DNA from: Nemania diffusa
Taxonomy: Eukaryota > Ascomycota > Sordariomycetes > Xylariales > Xylariaceae
Assembly: GCA_038501195.1 (NCBI GenBank)
Contig: JBBPUQ010000009.1
Span: 1,302,001 to 1,366,000, forward strand
DNA: 64,000 nt
Reading direction: 5' to 3'
Of the stretch, positions 57,347 through 64,000 are shown in pieces. Position numbers and translations under genes: made by a program. The notes below the pieces were generated by a model. That model saw nothing but the letters and a program-made list of their open reading frames with translations. It ran no database searches and had not been told where the DNA came from. Numbering within the stretch: the stretch's first letter is position 1; every line of letters starts with the position of its first letter.

Positions 57347-57529
57347 TTAACGGTATCTACGGCCGTAATTGTCGCTATCAGGGGGGGTGGTACATGCTCT
57401 CCTGCCACAGTCACGAACCAACCACTTAGTGCGTTGTAAAGGGATACAATCTCCCGCGTGTTCACAGAGTACTGTGTCTATACCAGCATCGTGCCCGCAA
57501 CTATAATACGACTGAGTGAAGGTGCACAT
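57347..57529 (-). CDS. possible small Cys-rich protein
   Basis: A 60-codon frame with ATG at 57529 begins MCTFTQSYYSCGHDAG and continues IDTVLCEHAGDC and WLVRDCGRRAC. The spaced Cys/His residues recall a family of tiny fungal proteins beginning MCxFxxxYYxCGH, possibly zinc-binding. There is no signal peptide. The tail after CGRRAC looks arbitrary, so this may be a truncated copy. Function is unknown. Confidence 0.35.
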   Translation of the reverse strand: MCTFTQSYYSCGHDAGIDTVLCEHAGDCIPLQRTKWLVRDCGRRACTTPPDSDNYGRRYR

Positions 57530-58978
57530 CTAATTTAAAATCAGTATCCAGGGCGAGAGTATGTCTCCGTTGGCAAAGCTTACCGTGTATCTAACGTTCG
57601 AAACTTAAGGGCGTGAGCTCAGTATATTAATGTTCCTCTTGTGTGATTGTGCGATTGTGCGATAATCGGCGCCTTTTATATAGCGAGAGGAATTCTCGAG
57701 ACTATCGGCTTAGTCGAAACAAATTTAGGATTGTTGGTGGCATTGGGGGATAGTTAATACTGTTGAGTAGGATAAGTAAACAGGTTCAGTTTTTACGAGC
57801 AACAGGTGATATTTATATTGTGAACCATTTCATAGATTTCTTGAAGTTCAAAGTTACACATAGAATATGGCGTACTAAATGTACTGTTCACCCTCTTGAA
57901 GGTCTATATAACGGGCCAACGTTTTGCCTTTCTAGATGACGAGGGAGGAGATTATCAGGCTTCCGAGTTCATGATTTCAGTAGAGTTTAACCTAAGGCTT
58001 AATCAATATCGTATAAATGGATAATCACACTGCTATTGTCACGTGAAATATATAGCATTAATACTGTAGGAGTATTAACGGCGTCGTTTTCTCCGTGGCA
58101 GCTAGGTAGTCGGATGGGAGTTGGTATAAGTCCCCCATGGCTAGCGTTAAGGGCTGGCAGTGTGATTATCCTGTCCTATACTACGAGGTAGCACTATACT
58201 GACAATATGTTGAGTCATATGTAAGACCTCAGTCTAGAGACTGGGTACTATATATTATAAGTTCAGTGACACACGGCTAGTAGTCACAGTTCTAGATAGC
58301 CCGACCTCGGAGGAGGCCTGACCAACAAGAGCCCTGTATTAGAAAACATTTTAGACTGAGAAAATCACAGGCTCTAGAGGCCCCCTAGAGAATTATTAGT
58401 TGAATACGAAATACCGTCCTAGGCGCTATTATATAAGCCCTTGTCACAGTTCAGCCTCGTACACCTCTACTAAAATATGAAATGTTGGAAGTATTAAAAG
58501 TTTAATATTCTAGTAAAAGTGAACTTCAAACTAAAACTTATGTGTAAAAATAAGGGAGACGACCGACGGGGCTCGAATTCCAAGGCAACGCTTAGTTTCC
58601 ATGTTAGTTGTGTCACAGTTTTCTCCCTGTTTCTGTCTGAGTATCCAGCACTTTGCCGTGAAGCCGGTATGAGCTAGATATGTCTCACTTAAAGCCTCTT
58701 TGGCCGCTCGAGCTTCGCCGGTTTGCCCCGCATATTGGTCACAGACGCGGGGTTGGGAGAGTACAGCTGCTACTGTTAGATTTACCACTGCACCAAAAGA
58801 TTGGCGTGACCGGTCAATTAATGGTCATTTTCTAGGATGGTATATATCCAACAGCTACCACAACCAGGTAGAATCACAAGGTCCTCTCATTCTTATATTT
58901 TAAACACGCTTCTCACCTTCTCATTTTGTGCAGAACTCCTCCCTAGCTTTCGTTTTATCTCATTTGCACCAACTCACA
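57530..58978. other. intergenic, no gene seen
   Basis: AT-rich. The minus-strand ATG frame at 58531-58788 is open for 85 codons but is not recognised. The last 100 bases are pyrimidine-rich and likely the leader of the next gene. Confidence 0.45.
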
Positions 58979-59725
58979 ATGGCTTTCAAACTTGTTCTCC
59001 CACAATGCGTACAAACCCCCACTTGTGTGAATCATCCCCCCGAATCAGAAAAAGCTCTAAGGATTCAGGTCATGGGCGATAATAAAGACTTCGACAATCT
59101 TTTCGATGACGGCACAAAAATGCCCACGCCCAAGAGCTCCATGGATAAAGCCACGGAGTTTATTAAGCCGGGTTTGCAAGTTGCCCAGATGGCCTTCCGG
59201 TTACTCTACGGCCGTGAGCCAGACCCTGGAAATCCTTCCGATATGGTCCCAAGGCATCAATATGATATTTGGCGGGGCGCGACACCGGATCGCGTCCTAC
59301 TACCGGAGCCCATGTATGTCCTTTCCATTAGTCCTCGCAGTGACCATCGCTATTGACAGTAATGTGATTGCACCAGACTCGAAGCGTACGCCATCACATT
59401 CGACCACCTTTTAGGACCGGATGATGAGGACGACTCGGAAACGCTCATGCTGAATATAGTCGATCCAAACGATCCTCTGAGCGCAGACCTCATAACGATT
59501 GACACAAGCCCCTACACTTCGGGGTCTGAGCCGGTCTTATTACTCGTTCCACGATGTTGTCAGACTAGGAAGGGGACCACTGATCGGCGGCGCATCAATC
59601 GGGAAATTAGGGAGGCAAATCTTCCTCCGGAAGTGCGCTTCAGGCGACTGGAAGAGGAGACTCGAGCATATGAGGAGAAGCTAGCGAAAAAGAGTAAGGC
59701 TCAAGCTTCGTCCAATGCCGCTTGA
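58979..59725 (+). CDS. orphan protein, function unknown
   Basis: Exons 58979-59313 and 59377-59725 are joined across a 63-nt intron (GTATGT...CACCAG) that links LLPEP to ILEAYAITFDHLLGPDDEDD in phase, giving 227 aa. There is no signal peptide or membrane segment. The middle is acidic, and the last 60 residues are charged and helical (DRRRINREIREANLPPEV, RRLEEETRAYEEKLAKKSK), likely a short coiled coil. I recognise no domain. The clean splice, the pyrimidine-rich leader and an in-phase second exon support a real gene. It stands alone, more than 1.2 kb from any other supported gene on either side. Confidence 0.7.
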
Positions 59726-61391
59726 TTTGATGCAACAACGGGAGAGTATATGTATACTTAGGCACAAGGAGGGCTCAGGTATGAGATGGATTTCAACAAA
59801 TGGTTGCCTAAAAATGTCCAGATAATATTAATACGCATACTTTCAATATTTATGTCCACAGACTGAATGTTATATGAGATAATTGACCCATCCCCCTTCT
59901 AGGCTATGCAGAGCTGTGGGAGAAAGGTGTATATAAGTCAGGCCTATAACTGTGTCCGATTAAGGTACTAGCCAATAGTCATGTTGGGGGTTTCCTGATA
60001 CGTTTCTATGTGGAATGAAGGGTGGCGATGACGTCAAGCTCTATAGCTGAGGGCTGTCTCTTAAATGTAGAGAGCGTGAATTCTTCTGAGGAAATCGGAA
60101 ACTTGTATGCAGCTAGACGGAAGACGAGTTGTAGTTACTGTATTTAGAACCCCTTTAGTAGAGAAAGAGATTCATTATACTCCAAGTTATCCAAATGACT
60201 GAAACGGTGGTGCCGGACATATATGAGATGCGAACATATGAGTCTGGGCGGGTGGAATTCTTACCTAAGAAATTTGTATTTGCTTCGGTATAATACTTAG
60301 GTAATCAGGGCTATTTTGCAGAGATGGTGTAGGTATGTGCATGTGCATGGAGCATTGTTTGGAGTCTAGACACCCCAACGGCGTAGGATTTAAATACGGA
60401 CATATATGTATGTAGACACTCGGATGAACTGGCCATGGGCCATGCATGTGCACAATTAGGTTATGTACGCGTAGGTAGGTCTAGATAGGTACCTCTTATA
60501 TATTAAAGTTAGAACTTGAAGTCCTACTGAGCTCCCTATCTAGGTACTTTTATCTTATGAAACATTGCCAGGAGCCAATCACGATCGGCGTCAGCTTCTC
60601 TTTCAGGCTAGCTCCGGCTTGCACAGGGTTACCCGTAATCCGGATGGAGCCCCACTGACGACGTATCGACCTACCTCTAGACTGATGTACCTACAGAATA
60701 CATTGCCTACTCCTACCTTACCTAGTAGATGCCCGACTCCCAATTTCCCTCGACGGCCGCTCGTCACGACGACACGGACAACCACCAACGACGGTCTCTC
60801 GCCACGACACACACTCGCACACCCGCATGTCGAGGAGTGGCGGTTACTTGTCTATTTAAATCGATAATTATATTGTTACTGCAGACGCTATTGTAGTCTT
60901 GACCGTTGTGCGCCCAGCAGTGCTCGCCATGGCATGACGCTGACTCGTTGACTCTGTCTGCTGTCTGCCCATCTGCTCGTTCTCTTTCCGGCTGGATCTC
61001 GTCTACTCGGCCAACGTTTACGACTACGCCTACGCCTACGCCTACGCCCACACGTACGCTTAAGTCTCCGTCTAGGCTCAAGCCCACGCTCGCCCTCGCG
61101 AATACGATCGTTCTGGTACGTGGGTGGGTATACACTGCGATTCGCGATTCGCGCGCCGTGCTTGGCATCCCGAAACCTGTCGTCGTAGCGTCGCACTCTC
61201 GCCGTTGGGGCTGGTAGCTCTTGTCCTACCGTGACGACGTCGCATTGCTCCAACTCAACCCATAGTTGGACGGCGGAACCCATAAAACGAAAATTAGTAG
61301 ACGATACTGATCGCCGATCGCCGATCCCCCTGATTGCCTCTTTCGTCCGCTGGCTGCCAAACCAAGATCGCTACGAGAACCGTAAAAAGAG
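59726..61391. other. intergenic and leader of the AP180-like gene
   Basis: No gene supported. A short tacgcc repeat run lies near 61025-61048, and ACCTAG/GTAGGTA words lie at 60470-60550. Overlapping frames on both strands at 60560-61280 look like unspliced leader sequence rather than genes. Confidence 0.5.
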
Positions 61392-63569
61392 ATGTCGAGC
61401 TCCTTTGAGAAGTCCGTCAAGGGCGCAACCAAGATCAAGGTGAGTTGGGCCACCGAGGACATATTTCCGTTGAACCTGCCGTTAGTGCTGACCGGTCTGG
61501 CTGCTGTAGGCTGCTCCCCCGAAGACGAAATATATCGAGCATATCCTGGTGGCTACGCATGCGGGCGAAGCCGGTGTGGGCGAGGTTTTTCGCGCTCTGC
61601 AAAATCGACTCCGAGATTCGACATGGACCGTCGTTTTCAAGAGTTTGATTACCGTACATTTAATGATCCGAGAGGGCTCACCCGACGCTACATTATCATA
61701 CCTGGCGAGGAACCGCAACCAGTTGGCCATTAGCTCCTTTACCGATGGTCCGTCACTTCCGCTGCAACTACTCGACGTATTACGCTGATGCATATCACAT
61801 TATAGCCCAGATACAAGGCCGAAATATACGGCACTATGCCTCCTATTTAGCTGAGAGGGTGCGCGCTTTTAAGGAGACCAAGATAGACTGGGTGCGTGCG
61901 AAGGAGACGCGGCTCGAGAATCTCTCGGTCGAAAAAGGTCTTCTACGAGAAAGCGAGGCAGTCCAGCGCCAACTAACTGCTTTATTGAAATGCGATGTAT
62001 GTCTATGTGATGCAGCTTGTGGAGTTGATTGAATGACTAACAGGCAAATAGGTTCTGGACGAACCTGAAAACGAGATTACTATCACCGTATTCAGGCTTC
62101 TAGTTCTGGACCTTCTCAGTCTGTTCCAGGTGCTTAACCAAGCCATGATTAATATACTCGGTACATTAGCTACTGCTTCTCGATCATTTCATCAAGACTG
62201 ACAATTTCTAGGACACTTCTTCGAAATGTCAAAGGTGGATGCGGAGCGAGCTATGGACATCTACCGTCACTTCACTAAAACTACAGATGCGGTTGTACAG
62301 TATTTGACCGTAGCTCGACAATGGGAACCTCATACGAGGGTAGAGGTCCCCAAGTTGAAACATGCTCCAGTCAACTTACGCCGCCAGCTTGAAGACTACC
62401 TCAACGATCCGGATTTTGAGATAAACAGGAGACAGTATATGGCTGAACAACAAGCCAAGAAAAAGGGTGGCCTTTCGAAAGGAGAAAAAGGAGGGCCAGA
62501 AGCAAGGGCAGAGGCTGCTAAGTTGTTCCAGACAGGGAATGCATCGTCGGCCTTTGCTCCCAAGGCGCCTCAGGCTACCAAGGGTCCCGATCCTGATCTC
62601 ATCGATTTCTTCGATTCGATAGAACAGAACCAGACCACGATGAGCACACAACCGGGCCCTCAGCCCACTCAACAAATACAGATGCCACTAATGAATACTG
62701 GTAACCCTTGGCCATCAGGAATGCAACAACCGGCCCAACTTCAAGGGAATGGGTTTATACCCCAAGTTACAGCATATCCGAACAACAGTCCATTTCAGCA
62801 ACCAAATCCCACCGGGTTTCCACTGCCACAACAGCTTCCCCCGCAAATGCCTCCCCAAATGCCTCCCCAAATGCAGCCCAATTTCACAGGTGCAGGCTTC
62901 GGGGGTTTCACGCCACAGCCTGGGCATAGCTTCACTCCTAACGGCTTAGGCTCAATACCACAAGATGCTGTTGCGTCTTTCCCCACTGCGAATCTCTTGC
63001 CCCCGATGCAGACCGGCCAACAAATAACGAATCCGTTCAGGGCTTCGATGATGATGGCCAACCCGACGGGCTTGCCTACTAACGGCGGTATCCCAGACAA
63101 CTTTCCCGCACCGGCAAATCCTCAGGCCCAACCCCCTAGTGCTCTGACAAGACAGCCCACAAACCCCTTTGCTAGGTCATCGCCGCAGGGTACGACGCCA
63201 TTCACCAGTCCACCATCCGCTTCACCATTCCAGTCACCACCGCCTAGCCAACCTCTAGGATTACAGCCAGCGGCAACCGGGACGAACCCGTTCGCAAAGA
63301 ACTTCCCGCCCGCCGGGAGTCAACCCCAACCCCAACTCCAGCAGCAGCAGCAGCAGCAGCAGCAGCCGCGACCCCAGACGAGTGGGGGTATCGTGCCGCA
63401 GGCCACAGGGGCCACGAACCCGTTTCGGCAGGGCGCCTTCGTCAACCATCAGACTGGGATGGGGTGGCAGCACAATCAGATGCCTATAGGCGGTGGCCTA
63501 GACCAGCTGCCAACACAGCCTGTCTTTCCCAGGCCGACGCAGCAGACGCCATGGCAGCAACAGCAATAG
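61392..63569 (+). CDS. ANTH-domain clathrin adaptor (AP180/YAP180 type)
   Basis: Five exons (61392-61439, 61510-61747, 61806-61996, 62052-62160, 62212-63569) with GT/AG introns and matching phase encode about 647 aa. The ANTH domain fills residues 1-280. The PIP2-binding pattern GAT-x6-P-x2-K-Y is split over intron 1 (GATKIK|AAPPKTKY, residues 11-24), followed by FRALQNRLRDSTWTVVFKSL, IRHYASYLAERVRAFKETK, VFRLLVLDLLSLFQVLNQAM and HFFEMSKVDAERAMDIYRHF. The long C-terminal part is Pro/Gln/Asn-rich and disordered, with a DLIDFF clathrin-box-like site and four NPF motifs (NPFRAS, NPFARS, NPFAKN, NPFRQG) that bind EH-domain proteins. A run of nine CAG-coded Gln lies at 63339-63365. The family links PIP2, clathrin and cargo at endocytic sites. 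Confidence 0.94.
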
Positions 63570-64000
63570 TAAGTTATTTGCCTTCTTAAGCTGGCAAGGC
63601 TTAAGTCCTGACAGAGGGACTGACGGCATCTTGTAAGATGCAAGCATGGAAGGGCGTTTTCTCTTTTCGTTATTAAGGCTAGTTTCCTGCTTGTAGAGGA
63701 TGGTTCATCTTTGTTCTCAACGGGAGCCATTTCCTGCTGAGGTGGATGCATAGATAACGTCTAGCATCTTTCCCTACTTGTTCCCCTTCCCAATGTAACT
63801 ATGGCTACCTACTTACCCAGTTGGTTTCTGGTCAGATCAGGTCTGGTCAGGTTAGATAGACTCAATACCTGCTTTGCCTACGAAACATCGCGGGCGGGTT
63901 TGCGCCGCAATATTAAATGCATGGAAATTCACCTCGGGGCTTTTGCACTCTCTTGGGTTTACGTGTCTGATTCATACCTTGACTTTAGAAATTTTATAAA
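63570..64000. other. 3' flank of the AP180-like gene
   Basis: Probable 3' UTR and spacer up to the window edge. No further gene is seen. Confidence 0.5.

Noticed and set aside
58531..58788. 85-codon ATG frame (-) divergent to the orphan gene
   Set aside because: No domain or leader evidence; may be part of the promoter region of 58979.
60560..61290. Several overlapping frames on both strands upstream of the AP180-like gene
   Set aside because: Mutually overlapping, low-complexity, and within the likely promoter and leader of the gene.

Overview
The window is nuclear DNA of a filamentous ascomycete. The supporting signs are short spliceosomal introns of about 47-127 nt with GTAAGT/GTATGT-type donors, fungal gene families (HET-domain protein, Kex2 kexin, Snx4/Atg24, GT90, long PhoD-like phosphatase), long AT-richer intergenic stretches, and decayed genes whose stop codons fit C-to-T change at CpA (RIP-like). 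A Sordariomycete, possibly of the Xylariales, is a guess from family make-up only.

Layout. 1-6.2 kb: a GH47 alpha-mannosidase-like protein with a PA domain (EDEM type). 7.4-10 kb: a decayed HET gene (+). 11.2-13.2 kb: an intact HET gene (-). 14.1-19.4 kb: a large PhoD-like phosphatase (-). 20.8-23.1 kb: a relic of a highly reducing polyketide synthase, a cut-off SDR first exon, and a methyltransferase gene broken by a 7-bp tandem duplication; together these look like the remains of a secondary-metabolite cluster. 24-26.3 kb: an unknown exon-like ORF and a decayed Argonaute gene. 27.6-30.2 kb: Kex2 kexin (+). 32.1-33.7 kb: Snx4/Atg24 sorting nexin (-). 34.3-37.1 kb: GT90 (CAP10-like) glycosyltransferase (-). 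37.85 kb: an intron-containing tRNA-Ala(CGC). 42.7-43.6 kb: a secreted HD-domain protein (+). 43.9-44.1 and 52.1-52.3 kb: two copies of one fold-back MITE with TA target duplications. 45.2-47.3 kb: an orphan kinase-like protein with a repeat-built coiled coil (-). 47.9-48.7 kb: a small conserved fungal protein with a helix-turn-helix-like C-terminus (+). 49.3-50.5 kb: an SDR (-). 53.7-55.3 kb: an aldehyde dehydrogenase (-). 59.0-59.7 kb: an orphan protein (+). 61.4-63.6 kb: an ANTH-domain clathrin adaptor of the AP180/YAP180 type (+).

How the genes work together. Most intact genes are unlinked housekeeping functions of the secretory and endocytic system: ERAD mannosidase, Golgi kexin, Golgi-type GT90, endosomal Snx4 and the AP180 adaptor. 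Between them lie gene-poor accessory stretches holding decayed genes (HET, PKS, SDR, methyltransferase, Argonaute), MITEs and lone orphans. No intact novel multi-gene system is evident. The most unusual material is the graveyard at 20.8-26.3 kb and the kinase-like orphan at 45-47 kb. Exon joins were chosen by hand from splice signals and frame continuity and were not checked against transcripts.
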